Source: Taeniopygia guttata
Taxonomy: Eukaryota; Chordata; Aves; Passeriformes; Estrildidae
Length of the DNA stretch: 64,000 nt
Direction of reading: 5' to 3'
NCBI RefSeq assembly: GCF_048771995.1
Contig: NC_133063.1
Span: 16,740,063 to 16,804,062, forward strand
The notes beneath the pieces were generated by a model, which saw nothing but the letters and a program-made list of their open reading frames with translations, was not told the origin of the DNA and ran no database searches. Below are positions 51,001 through 61,700 of the stretch, in pieces (the stretch's first letter is position 1; each line of letters opens with the position of its first letter). A program made the position numbers and the translations under genes.

Positions 51001-53490
51001 TACCATAACTAAAGACTTTCTTTGCAGCTGGCAAAATGACAACTAAGAAAAGTAACATCACCTATTACTTCTGCATTACTACCATTTTATGTATTCCTAT
51101 GTCCTTCTTGACACCTTCCAGTGGGACTTCATAACACCGCACAATGGGTTAACGAATATTGGTGCAAAGTTTAAATTACTTTTCAGTCACATAATGAAGC
51201 CTCTTCATATGGTATCAGCTACATAAATTTAATAATTACAAAAATTCCTTCATAGTCCATACATAATGAAAAAACATACTATATTGTATAACTGTACTTT
51301 AATTCGTGTCACAGAACCTTGACTTAGCACGACTTATGAAAATGGATTTAATACCTCTGTACAAATACTGAGCAAATTAATCTTTGTTGGCAAAGATATA
51401 ACAAGATAAAAACCACATCGATACAGTGCTTAGTAGCATCTGATGTCATTTTCATCTCAGTGACTTCAAAACTGAAGAAACAGATTCTACCTTCAGCTTG
51501 AGTAAACAGATTTCCTACTACACATCAGCTTTTAGTTTTTAAAACTGTTTCAGAGCTGGCAAATTAAATAAAGTCTGGATTTGTTAAAGAACAAAACAAG
51601 TGCATTAAGATATCCATTTGAACAAACTGGAATGAATTCAGTTGTTCACTAGTTAGGTTAAGCAAACTGCCCTCCCTGTCTGCCTCCTCCAAGAAATACT
51701 TTAGACACTGAAGTTCTACTACTCCAGCTACAACTATCCAGTATGAGAATAAAACTGTTAGACAATTCACACACAGCAATTAAAGCTGCAACTACCCTAC
51801 ACCCCTGAAACAATGCACTGATTATATCTACAGATTAATCCATTAGTTCAAGAATCCTAAGCAACTTGTGTTAAAGTTTCTAAACCACATATTCTCCCTT
51901 CCCCCACAGCCTCACTTCTCTGTAGAACCGAATTTATTAAGCACCCTTCTCCAAATACAACAAAGCCATTTGGACTGCCATGAGTCAGCTGGAACTGTTC
52001 TGCTAGATAACATACCAAAGAATCCCAACAGTTCACACCTTGCTGTGATTTTAGAGTGCTCACTTTTAAAAACAAATGTTGGGGATCTAAAAACACCTTC
52101 ATAAGTGTCAACTCTTTTACTAACAATTAACATAAATTTTAAAGCCGTTCTGGAACTTATCCTTTCTCTTGATTCTGAGGAGACAGTACTCAAAAGCATC
52201 CTAAACACATTTCTTAAGACCACCACCATAACAGGAGATGGCTACTCAAAGTAAACAAACCCTGCACTCATGTTAAGACACTGGTTGTGTCCAGTGTCAC
52301 TCTGAGAACATACCTGGCTCAGTCACTGTTTTCGGTGTTAATTCTTCCTCTCTTGAAATGCTCATTTCTGTCATTTGCTGTGTTACAGGCAAAGAGGCAA
52401 CAGGCACGTTTCTGTTTAAGCACAGTCAAACACATAATTTACATCAGTTTTACATTAATAAAAAAAACTTGAACTGTTCAGACCCATTAATGAACTACTG
52501 GTTCAGTCACTATGGATATATTTTCCTGACCTATGCTCCTACTATCTTCAAAATACACTTTATTATATTTTTGTTTCCTTAGAAGAGAACAGGCAAGCCT
52601 GTAATAAATAAGTTCTGTAGATAAACAAAACCACTCCTTTTACTGCAGGACTACAATACCAAATATCTGAATGATTTTTCAATTTACATGGATTCATAGG
52701 GCCCTGTCGGGTTCTTTTTCCTCTGCAGACACTCACTGCAACAGGGCAGGATTGCTACAGGCCTTCCAGCACACTCACAGCTCATTCTACCGTCACAGTA
52801 CAACCTTAATTTTACCTTTTTTCAGATGTGCTGCCAGCAGCACCTTCACAGTTGTTTAAGCTAGTGTCTGCTCTCTGTACAGATGCAGAGTCTGAGGTAG
52901 GACTGTTTGAACCACTGGTTGTTCCTATGTAACAAGAAATTGACAAGTTATGAACAAATTGAAAAAAAATACATGAATCAAATAGTCTCCTACACAGCTA
53001 TGAACTTCCTGCATATAATTTTCAATGCTACTGGTTATTACTTTTTACTTAAAGACACATTTACTTAATAACCAAAATGCAGATTGCATAAGAAAATGCT
53101 AACAGAAGTGGTTAAGTAGGAAAGCAAGTTATGATTGAATGCCAAGAAAACCAGAACACATTACACAGAAATTATTTTTATCTTTACTGTGCTTTAAGTA
53201 GTATTTTCTTTGAATATTCATTCTTTCAGTTCAGCTTTCAGAAGTTCTCCAACAAAATTTTCTAATATTCTTTGTAATCCCCTGCATATTTTATTTCTAA
53301 AGAAATATAGAAACGCCCAAGAATTTCCCGCACCCTTACCCATTGGGCTGATTCTACCACTATTCTGCTGTCGCTGAAGATGTTCTTTGTAGCAAACTGA
53401 ACACATTCCATTTGTCCTAGGATTTCCATAAAATCCACAGCCTGTGCTACACAGCATAGGCCCTGGGGTCTGGTTTGTCTCCTGAGTCAT
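41936..53490 (-). CDS. ZFAND5: AN1-type zinc finger protein 5 (ZNF216), complete
   Basis: ZFAND5 has an N-terminal A20 and a C-terminal AN1 zinc finger. The mammalian protein binds ubiquitin chains and the 26S proteasome, promotes protein breakdown in muscle wasting, and affects ARE-mRNA stability and NF-kB signalling. Coding exons on the minus strand are 53490-53340, 52924-52816, 52411-52314, 42461-42336 and 42084-41936: 633 nt, 210 residues plus TAA. All junctions are GT-AG and in phase. The A20 finger has Cys 14, 18, 30 and 33 (CX3CX11CX2C). The AN1 finger has Cys/His at 151, 154, 165, 167, 172, 175, 181 and 183. The start [12 protein letters not shown] matches human MAQETN; an upstream in-frame ATG lies in the preceding intron, beyond the acceptor, and is not used. 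Human is 213 residues as I recall; the gap is in the linker. Confidence 0.97.
42336..42461 (-). CDS. ZFAND5: ZFAND5 fourth coding exon (start of AN1 finger)
   Basis: It encodes [20 protein letters not shown] and continues through the first two AN1 cysteines (CFMC) to KKVGLT. It lies almost 9.9 kb downstream of the previous exon. The acceptor is TTTTTTACAG and the donor GTATGA. Confidence 0.95.
44122..44163. repeat. 20-bp direct repeat, period 22
   Basis: The same 20 bases (AAATTTTGAGCCCTGGGAGC) occur at 44122-44141 and 44144-44163. It is a perfect local duplication in the ZFAND5 intron. Confidence 0.95.
45236..45888 (+). mobile_element. CR1 LINE 3' fragment, internally shortened
   Basis: The 5' part matches the end of the CR1 reverse-transcriptase frame at DNA level (GTGGATAAGGAATTAACTGG; CAGAGTGGGATTAAGTGCAC). 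The 3' part matches the conserved tail: AAAGATGATCAGGGGGCTGA, AGGCAGAAATTCTTTATTCC, then GGAACTAGATGATCCATATA and the terminal TATGGTTCTGTG. Blocks between these are missing compared with full elements, so it is an old, non-functional copy. It lies antisense to ZFAND5. Confidence 0.88.
46419..46470. repeat. Perfect 23-bp inverted repeat with 6-nt loop
   Basis: The arm at 46419-46441 (starting ACACTGTTTTATATAAG) is the exact reverse complement of the arm at 46448-46470; the loop is GTCAGT. Pairing does not extend beyond the arms on either side. It lies in the large ZFAND5 intron and would form a strong hairpin in the pre-mRNA. Confidence 0.95.
46945..47539 (+). mobile_element. Solo LTR-like fossil of an avian endogenous retrovirus
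   Basis: The segment begins TGTCCTGGTTTCACAG and ends near GGGGTTTATCTAAGACAACA. Both resemble the two ends of a widespread songbird LTR, and the middle (CAGCAGGTGGTGACCAAATG and the ATTATCATTATCATC area) fits too. Length is about 595 bp. No internal gag, pol or env is present, so it looks like a solo LTR; the many differences from the remembered family suggest an old insertion. A target duplication was not evident. It is antisense to ZFAND5. Confidence 0.72.
48561..48627. repeat. A/C-rich low-complexity tract
   Basis: This tract consists almost entirely of A and C (AAAACCCAACCCAACC-type) with a few T. It lies between the two LTR fossils in the ZFAND5 intron. Confidence 0.85.
48791..49855 (+). 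mobile_element. Second solo LTR-like fossil, different family
   Basis: It starts TGTGGTGTATTCGTTTTGCA and includes ACATATTTAAGAAG (TATA-like region), CAACTCTGCAGACACCAAAG and repeated GGAGCAG units. Its 3' end reads GAGAGATCTCTCCCATCCTT, then TCTCTCCCCTGTCCAGCTG, and finishes near CTTCAACA. The order matches a long LTR family I remember from passerine genomes. Length is about 1.07 kb. There are no internal retroviral genes, so it looks like a solo LTR. The exact class (ERVL or ERVK) is not certain. It is antisense to ZFAND5. Confidence 0.75.
52314..52411 (-). CDS. ZFAND5: ZFAND5 third coding exon
   Basis: It encodes [20 protein letters not shown] and then [13 protein letters not shown]. Human reads REDKITTPKTEVSEP here, so the bird linker is about two residues shorter. 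It is 98 nt, with donor GTATGT following a split Val codon. Confidence 0.94.
52816..52924 (-). CDS. ZFAND5: ZFAND5 second coding exon
   Basis: It encodes [20 protein letters not shown] and continues to [10 protein letters not shown]. This serine-rich linker is nearly identical to the human one. It is 109 nt long with acceptor ACATAG and donor GTAAAA. Confidence 0.95.
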
Positions 53491-53497
53491 CTCGATG
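53340..53497 (-). CDS. ZFAND5: ZFAND5 first coding exon (A20 finger)
   Basis: The exon begins after an acceptor TTTACAG (AG at 53499-53498), carries seven untranslated bases, then ATG at 53490-53488. It encodes the whole A20 finger ([20 protein letters not shown] and onward) and ends RISPM plus the first base of Gly, before donor GTAAGG. Coding part 53340-53490. Confidence 0.95.
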
Positions 53498-56021
53498 CTG
53501 TAAATAAAATAAAAAACTGCATTAGGACCTGGCATTTCACCAAAATCAATTACAGAGTAAAAAGCATAAAGAATTAAAAGAATTCTAAGTATGTCTGCTC
53601 ACATGCCACACCAAGTGATGTCACCATTCTTAAAGAGGGTTATATGAACATTAATATACCATTCAAGACTCCAATTTATTGCTAAGTATCATTATGAACC
53701 TTTAAGACAAGAGAAAGTGTCATCATACTAATACTGAGAAATAATATACTTGCTGAGCACTGAACTGCATGTGCAGGTTAATTTAACTTACAGCCAAAGA
53801 AACCTCCTTAAGTACTAGCTTCTGAGCACTAATTGGGATGTGCAGAATAACTAAGACTAAGTTCATACCCACAAAACAGCTCTGGCAAATAACATAATTT
53901 ATTTTTCTGGACTCCAACAGAGCCAGGAGACTCCAGCAGAAAAACCCTGCTTTTTCAACACTGATCTCACATAATTTTGAGGCTAATTCCCCAATTACTC
54001 TCACAACACTCTTCCAAGGGAGATAACAATAACAACTCCAAATTGTGTATGTTCTATTACACAGCTCACACATTTACAAAAGGAAAAAAAACCCTTCTCT
54101 AATTAGGTTGTGTCAAGACTTAAGTCCCCCAGAGCCAGTCACTGCTATGTTAGAAATAATGTCTTCACCTTCACTGCCCGTTAACCTCTGAAAAGCAAGG
54201 TTAGTAGAAAACTGCATAGCAGCCAAATCCTTGACTCCCAAGAGCAATAAAACTGGAACACAGTAATCATGCATTTGCTACAAACTGAAGACATGTAATA
54301 ATATTGCACTAAAATTTAAATTTAGCAGAAACTGCCCATATGGCATCTGAAGACATTTTAGTATAAATGTTGCATTGCTGTTTTTCTATTCAGAAACTGT
54401 CACAGCAAGAGATATTTGACAGCTGAGACTTGCTAGAAGTCAAAAATGTCAAAAGTGAATTCGTTACAGTATAAAGAAAAATGCTTCTAATTAAGAGAGC
54501 TCAATGACCAAGTAGTAAACTTACGTTTCCCCAGTACAACTGCAACTGACAGGTGCCTTTAGCTAAGCTAAACTTCTGGGATGACAGTAACCAAAACCAG
54601 GAGAAAGTAAACAAGTAAAGTTCATCCTATCTGCTGGTGGTCACAGGATCTAATTTTCCAGGTATAAATAGCCGTACTATGTATAGCTTTATAACACCTT
54701 CCAGGTATAAACAGTGTACTTTATGGCTACAACAAGACTTCACACTTATTCGGATACAGTTTTACAGCCAAACAAAACAAACAAGCCAAAACAAAATAAA
54801 ACAAGCCAAACAGTCAAGGGGGCTAGAAAAAAGCCTGACCCACCTAGAGGAAATCTAATAGAGGAAATCTAAAAAATGCCGCTGCGCGTGGGTCACATGG
54901 GCGGACGAGCGCCTGCGCTTCCGCCTGTCAGGCGGCGCCGCGACGGGCCCGGGCCACCCGCTGAAGTCAGCGCCTATTTATATCTCCCGCAGGCCGCCGG
55001 CTCCAGCGTGAGGAGGCGCCGGCAAAATCCGACTGCCCTTCCCTTCCAGGGGGGAGCGGTGAGAGCGGGTGCCGACCTGCACCTCAGAAAATGCGGCGTC
55101 CCCCTGCCGCCATCGGCGCCCCAGGGCAGCCATCGCTCCAGCGGTGCGCCCCGCAACACGGGGCCGGTAGAGTTACACCCAACCGCTCCTCTTCTAGAGG
55201 AGGGAAAAAGGTGATTGAAGAAAATTTCCTTCCACCAGCCCCCCCGCCGTCACCAGCCCAGCTCGAAGGAAGGGACGGGTAAATCCCGTTAGTGGACTCG
55301 GCCCCGCACCTCAGTCACCATTCCGTCCCCGCGGCCACGGCCGGGCTGCCGCCGTCCCGCCGGGCGATCTCACACTGGCGGCGCAACGACAAGAACGAGG
55401 CCCCAACGCGCACAGAAACCAGACCGAAAACCCGGGCTCTGCGTTAGCAACGGGCGCACTGACCTAACCACCGCATGGCCTCAACATTCTCCTTCCCAAG
55501 GGGGATCACGGTAAACACCAGAAACACAGGAACAAAAGGAGGATGCACAAAGGCCGCGCGGGTCCCTCGCCGCTCACTCGCCCCGAGGCAGTACGGGGGA
55601 GCCGAACCGGCACAGGGCGCTGCCCAGGCGGGCGCATCCAGCGGCACACTCAGACAAAGCGCGGGGCCCTGCCAAGCGCCCGCAGTGCCGCGCGTCTTAA
55701 CCGCGTCTCCCACCGCCTCCGCCTCCTCCGGCAGCCGGACACAAAGACCCGCGAGCCTGCCGGGCCGCGGAGCGGCGGCAACGGACGAGGGTGTCCGGCC
55801 GGGCCGCTCCTCGCAACCGCCTGAGTCACGGTCGGCCTCGCGGCCGGCAGGCCACACGCCGCCCTCAGACACAGGAACCTCATTGTCTCGCCGCCTGCGC
55901 TGCCCCGCACCGGCCCCGCCGAAGGCCGAACGCAACAAGGCCGCCCAAGAGGAGGCCGGGGCACACCCCGCCGCGGTGAAGGCTCCGCGGAGCCGTGCGC
56001 AGCCTGCCGCCCCTCACCCAC

Positions 56022-56200
56022 CTGTTCCCGGCGGGGGCCACAAACCCCGCGGCGGGAGCCGGAGAATACGCTGCGGATAGCTCCGTGTGGCTGCGGAGAG
56101 AGCGGGGGTTGCCGGGCTGGCGGCCGCGCTGCCGCCGCTTCGCTCCTTTGTTCCCGCAGCGGCAGCGGCGGCCGTGTCGGCAGCGGCGCGAGGCGGGACC
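56022..56200 (-). other. ZFAND5: Probable non-coding first exon of ZFAND5
   Basis: On the minus strand a strong donor context GGGAACAG/GTGGGT sits at 56022/56021 inside the CpG island, directly downstream of the GC boxes and pyrimidine-rich tract. It would splice to the acceptor at 53498. The 5' limit is not visible and 56200 is arbitrary. Other minus-strand donors exist at 55464 (GTTAG/GTCAGT) and near 54526 (GGAAAC/GTAAGT), so alternative first exons are possible. Confidence 0.45.
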
Positions 56201-56273
56201 CGCCGTGCGTGGAAGGCAGGCAGCGGGAAAGCGCTGGAGACGGGTGGGCGGGGAGGGGGAAGAAGAAGACGGT

Positions 56274-56379
56274 GAAGAGGAGGAGGAGGAGGAGGCGGAG
56301 GAGGAGGAGGAGGGAGAGGAGGAGGAGGAGGGAGGAGGAGGGAGGAGGAGGGAGAGGGAGGGAGAGGGAGGGGGAGGAG
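56274..56379. repeat. GGA/GAG purine tract in the ZFAND5 promoter
   Basis: Repeated GAG/GGA units with a single pyrimidine (C at 56296); positions 56297-56379 are 83 purines without a break, changing from GGA to GGGAGA units. On the ZFAND5 sense strand this is a pyrimidine tract just upstream of the presumed first exon. Such tracts can form triplex or G-quadruplex structures. Confidence 0.95.
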
Positions 56380-57299
56380 CCCAGCCCGACTGGCGGACGC
56401 TGCGCCTGGCTCTGCCCGCCCGCCGGGGCATGCGTGCTGCCGCTCCGCGCTCCCTCCGTTGCCGCTCTGGGCGGGCCGGGCCGGGCGGGGCCGGGCCGGT
56501 GCCGGTGCCGGTGCAGCCGTTCTCCCGGCGCGCGTCACCGAGCGCGGGACCCCGGGTCGGGAAGGCGTTGCGCTGGCGGGGCGCTGCTGGCCGCTGGGTG
56601 TCCGAGGGACGGGGTGCCTCCGTGCCGGCACACTGCGGCACGTCGAGTCTTAAAGAACTAAAAATAGTTTAAAAATATATATGGTTTTATTGGGTGTTTC
56701 TTTCTTTTTATTTGACCTGAATTTGCCTACAAGATCCAGGCGTCATGTGAGATGGAAAGTAAAAATGCAGGAACGCTGCCACGAAAGGGAAGAGAACGTC
56801 CAAATTAAATTGCCGATTATAAATTTATCTGCCAGTTTTCTGAAAATATTGTTCTTTCACTGCTCTGAAGAGCAGAGCTTCACAGAACAGAAAGAATAAG
56901 GAAATAACTGCATATTTTTCTTAATCCAATGATGATGAGCTAATTCTACATGCAATTTTGCACAGAATCTTACCCTTTAAGAGGTTAGTACCTTCAGAAA
57001 TACTATGAGATTCACGAAGAACTGCCATGGAGACCCTTTCTAACCTGCGATATTTGGAACGTCAGGGACCCACTGAAGGAGGACACTCCCAGGGTAACCC
57101 TATGATTTTATCACAAGGAGCAAAAGAATTTGTGCATGGTGATTTTGGACCTCCTGTTGTTTGCTTAGCAGCATCACAAACAAGCTGCTTTCTGAGCAAA
57201 TGGGTGTCTGGTTTGAGGGACACACTTTTAAAGAAGTCTTGTCTGATTAACATATTCATGTAAAGCAGAAACATACTGCTTCCATTGTCTTAGAGGTGT

Positions 57300-57720
57300 T
57301 GTTTCTGGTTGCATGTTGTGAATTCCTCAAGAACGTGGGTACTTAGAACTTGGCAGATGAGGCAAGCAGGAAATAAGTGGTTTGGGAATCTGAGCAGGGT
57401 TCCAGAAACTCCTTTGAAAGACTGTAAGGAGGTGTCCTGTAAGGACACCTGCCCTCTGAAGAGACTTGAGGTATAGCATTCCTGAAACACTTTGGTGGAG
57501 ATACATTGCCTTTAGACATACATGGAGTGCAGTCCAACAGAAGACAGAGTGACCATCTTTCCCACCAATTCTTCTCTAAATTACCTTGGACTACTTTATG
57601 GCAAATAATTTTAGGGTTTCACCTAAGAAGGACAATAAAAGTCTGCCAGTACTTTCTCCCCGCTACTTTCTTCTGTAGTGCTGACGTTTGAGTATCTCGC
57701 CTCCGTTGTAGGGACCAAAA
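57300..57720 (+). mobile_element. Possible LTR remnant
   Basis: The end of this stretch, with GGACAATAAAAGTCTGCC (a poly(A)-type word), a pyrimidine-rich CTTTCTCCCCGCTAC part and a finish near TGTAGGGACCA, has the look of the R/U5 part of a retroviral LTR. The 5' limit is unclear, no target duplication was found and no internal genes follow. Confidence 0.3.
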
Positions 57721-57820
57721 GAAATGTAGAGGATGACTAGACTACAGGGTCTTCATGTTCTTTTTCTGTGTACTACTGAAAATATTGTGAACTCCTGTTC
57801 CGAGATACAACAAGATAATA

Positions 57821-57872
57821 GTTTATTATTATTATAATTATACATATTATGATTCGAATTATTATTACTATA
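57821..57872. repeat. TTA/AAT-rich simple repeat
   Basis: Imperfect TTA and ATT units, interrupted around 57841-57858. Confidence 0.8.
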
Positions 57873-58468
57873 GTGTAATTTAAGGTATGCTGAGTTGTGA
57901 ATCTCTGTGACTGTGATGAGTAAGTGCCTCAGTGAAGCTGGCTACTTTGATCCTGGCCAGTGCTTCTCAATTTCCTTTCGTTGTTGTGCCAGTGACACAC
58001 CAGTCTTGTCCAGACTCATTTCAATCTTCAGAGTTTACTGTGCTCCCAAAAGTCATGTCAGTTCATGGACTATTCTGCATACTATTTTCTTTGTGCAAAT
58101 CCTCACATTCTGCTCTCATATCTCTCATTTTCAACTCTCAAGATCTCTTTTTAATATATACTTTAGTACTTTTGTACCTTGTTTTCTGATGGTGCTTTAG
58201 TTTTTCATCAATAGATTACCCAGTGGCTGGCTCAGACACTAGTTTAATTTCTCTAATGACTGCATTACTTTAAAACCGAAATCAATGTGCAGAATATAAT
58301 CTGTGGTTTGATAGTCTTAGTTATGACTGGAAAACTATATCTGGTCATAGGTATTAGAGATTTCTCCATCCAATTCTTTTCTGCAACACTGCAAAGAAGA
58401 AGCCCACGTTTGGATGTTTCTGTCTTCCAAAGCACTACAGTTGTATAAGATACTTAGATAATCCAGAT

Positions 58469-58710
58469 CAGTGGTGTCCAAAGTGGGCCCACATGAGATG
58501 ATCTAATGGGGTGCAGGAAGGAAATACTAGAACTTCAGTAATCTATGTATACAAATGATAAAATAAGTATATGTACACTAGCCGTGTATGCTCAGAAATA
58601 CTTTACTAATAGGGATGCACAAAAAAAGTGAAGTTGTAGGAATCATTTTATGTTACACAGAAATCTAAGTAATTGCTGTGCCCTGACAAATTTATCAGTG
58701 GAGACCACTG
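58469..58710. mobile_element. hAT-type non-autonomous DNA transposon fossil
   Basis: The left end CAGTGGTGTCC (58469-58479) and the right end GGAGACCACTG (58700-58710) are inverted repeats matching at 10 of 11 positions. They are of the CAGNGGT type seen in hAT/Charlie elements. The flanks ATCCAGAT (58461-58468) and ATCTAAAT (58711-58718) agree at 6 of 8 positions, fitting a decayed 8-bp hAT target duplication. At 242 bp it has no transposase and is a MITE-like copy. The divergence points to an old insertion. Confidence 0.72.
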
Positions 58711-61700
58711 ATCTAAATAACGCTAAGTTTTTTGTTGTTGTTGTGGTTGGTTTTTTTTTTTAATGCAATAAGATGATAGATTATTTGCTTTACTTGGCCA
58801 TGTATCTTCCTCTCAATTATTTCCCTGAGAAAAATTGCTATAGTGTATATCTACGTCTCTAGATAATCCTGATTTTTTTATTTCCTTTTTTGTTTTTTCC
58901 TTCCTACGTTTCAATAGGAGTCAGATAGGGTCATTCAGACTGCAGGGAATATCTGCCCAGTCTAATACTTTATTTTTTGTACTTAACAATTAAAAGATTG
59001 CCTTACTTTGCCTTGTTGGATTTCTCTGTATTTTTGAGCATCTTCTAAGCAAAGACCAGTCTGTACTTATGTTGTAATATGACCACAGGACCTGATAGAG
59101 AGAGTCTGAAAAGTGACCAGGTAGTCTTGGAGAATCAACAAGAGTGTTTTAATTTTTTGCAAAAGAGAGGAATATTTGGAGGTGGATGTTGTAGCTGTAG
59201 TGTTGATTGGTAAAGAGGTCAGAAGGTGAGGTAGCAGAGAAGCTGCAACATGAAAGCAGGTGAATCTGCAGCACCTGTTTTTTCTACACAGGGGAGTAGT
59301 GCACTTGTTCACATAATGCTTATGGTGGTGGTAGCATTCTTTTTTCTGTGTAGCTGTACAGACCCTGTTAAGCTACCCAACTCTACCTGTGGACAGAGTG
59401 TGCCTTTCTTAATATCTTTCCTTATGACTGATGTATTTGTCAACTATGCATTTTTGACTGATACTAGGACATTTGTCATACAAAAGATAAATTCATCAGG
59501 CTACAACAATCACTTAGATTTCTGTGTGACAGAAAAACATTCTCATGACTTCACTTGGAACACTTCACCTTTCTATGTTTTCAAAGTGGGATTCTTTTGA
59601 ACAAATTTGGATCTGTGGATTATAATTTTCTTACCACAGATATGTAAATATTTGGCAGCATATTACAATAGTTGTTTATGAATGCCTTCATTAGGTGTAA
59701 GGAAGAACACCCACCCCCTCCATCATCCCCTCAAAACAATCTAAGTTTAACTGTCTCCTCACAGAAGTTTTCAGGACAATAGTATTTTTGTTTTCAGTTT
59801 CCTCAGAAAAATGTCTTATCTCCCTTCCCTGTCCCCCAACACTTTCATATGGTGTTCTGTGGGAACCCCATAAATATTAGAGCATTGGGTCAAAACCAGC
59901 TTATGGTAAATTTCCTCAGAGAATGAAAATTATGAATATGAATTGGTGGAACCATAAAAGAAATTTATCTTTTTAAGTTGCTTAGATCCTTCATACAAAA
60001 GAGCCCAAAGAATTCTTATGCCTTGGAGCTAAGACTGGATCAGGGACATAGAAAGGAATAAACTTCACATCTGCTGCAATATGGAGATTTATGCAGTATT
60101 AGCAACATTGTAATGAATAGGTTTACAGGGTATTGGATGTAAAGAAGCCAAAATAATTTTATGACAAGTATGGAACATTTTAAAGGATGGAATTTTAAAG
60201 GCATAACTGAAACTTACATATCAGGACAAAAGAACAGGTATAAGACAGAGTACTGCCAATTTCAGAAGACTAGAGTTGATATGAGGCATTTCTCAGAGTT
60301 ACTGGTCTTTGAACATTTTCTTCCTGTTTGCATATTCAACAGGCCTTAACTGAGCAGTAGGGATTATGCTAATTTTTCACTGAAAGCTGCCTTTTGTGAG
60401 AAAACTGATTGATAACCCCTGATTCTGATAGTTATTTATATTATTGTATTGTTTTATAGCATTACTTATATTGTGTATTATATGTTATTTAAAGTTTATT
60501 TGGACTTCATGGCTACATATGGATGTATAACTGTCCATTTCCTATAGTTGTGACTACAGGAAATAATAATCATTACTTAAAAGAAGACTATTAAATACAG
60601 TTTGATTTGAAAGGAAAATAAACACATTACAAAAAGTATGTTCAGATGCTTTAGATGGACATACATTTAAATAGAAGGGCAGATTTTCCATTCTAATACA
60701 CCCTTTGTCTATTTTACATCTTTGCACTGAGGAAAGACTACCTCTGAGTACTGGAAGCTTAAAAGCAATTTGTTTGGACTTTGGTTCAGTTCTCCGGGGT
60801 GTCCACAAATACATGCATGCCTGCAAAACTGGATAAAAAAAGGATCAGCAGACAAATAATTTCTTTCTTCAAATTTAGGGGGGTTTGTATTAAAATGTTC
60901 TTCTGGGACAATAAGAACTGACTGAAAATTTGGTCTATATTATGTAAAGCATATTACCTTCAGACAGCACAAGTTACTTGGTGAAGCATCCAGGCTCTCC
61001 ATCTAACTAAAATGCTAACATGCTTCTGAGGTCTTGCTGGATTTTTTAGATGTTCAGTGGCCTGTGGAAGATGGAGTTATGGTATTTCAGTGTGCTGTAG
61101 TGTATCCATGTCCATGAATGAGCATTGTGGCAGCTTCTGCAATTTAACATAAAGACACTTCTCTGTAACCACACGTACTCATTAGCAGAATTTCATTAAC
61201 TGATAATACCAAATTTGTAGGGACCACTAGATTTACAAGCACACCAGAAATCTCAAATGTCTCCATTGTATCCCCTAGTAATTTTGCTGTAGCTCACAGA
61301 GAGGTTAAAACAAAGCCAGCTGTCTGATGCATAGACAGAGAGACAGTCTTTAAAGAACTTGCTTTGGCAAAGTTCCTGTAAGTTCCACCCTGAACAGAAG
61401 CCTGACAGAAGTCCTTCAAGGTGTCCATGTTACAACACTTAGAGATCCATTTACCTAAATTTCTTAAAATATTTTGAACATCTTGATTTAGGTGACTTTT
61501 GAGAGGGATGTAGCAACTCAAGAAAACCAAGATACCCATTACTCTGATTTCCATAATGACTTGTTTCATGTAGTGGCCAGTGTGGGCTTCTGCAAAGGGA
61601 TTAATTCCATTACAAGCCAGTGTTCTTACTGTGGTAACCTTAGATGATGTTTCCTCAATTTTTGAATGTAAAAACATTCACAAAGAATTTTCTCTCATAA

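Larger units (their letters stand above)
42462..52313 (-). other. ZFAND5: Large ZFAND5 intron with retroelement fossils
   Basis: This 9.85-kb intron makes up most of the gene. It holds a CR1 fragment (45236-45888), two solo-LTR-like pieces (46945-47539 and 48791-49855), a perfect 23-bp inverted repeat (46419-46470), a small tandem duplication (44122-44163) and an A/C-rich tract (48561-48627). The three retroelements all point along the plus strand, antisense to ZFAND5. I see no further coding exon in it. Confidence 0.85.
54880..56655. promoter_or_regulatory. ZFAND5: CpG island and ZFAND5 promoter region
   Basis: GC content and CpG density rise abruptly at about 54880 and fall at about 56655, where AT-rich DNA resumes. 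The island covers the 5' end of ZFAND5, as expected for a broadly expressed gene. It contains GC boxes (for example GGGCGGGG at 56246-56253 and a dense cluster at 56460-56500), a GCCGCCATC YY1-like word near 55107, and a long purine tract. The start site is probably between 56022 and about 56240 on the minus strand. Long open frames here are a by-product of high GC. Confidence 0.85.

Noticed and set aside
55444-56672. Several open frames of 120-250 codons on both strands in the CpG island
   Set aside because: They overlap in all frames, are rich in Pro, Ala, Arg and Glu runs from the GGA tract and GC-rich DNA, and stop codons are rare there by composition. They sit over the promoter and first exon of ZFAND5.
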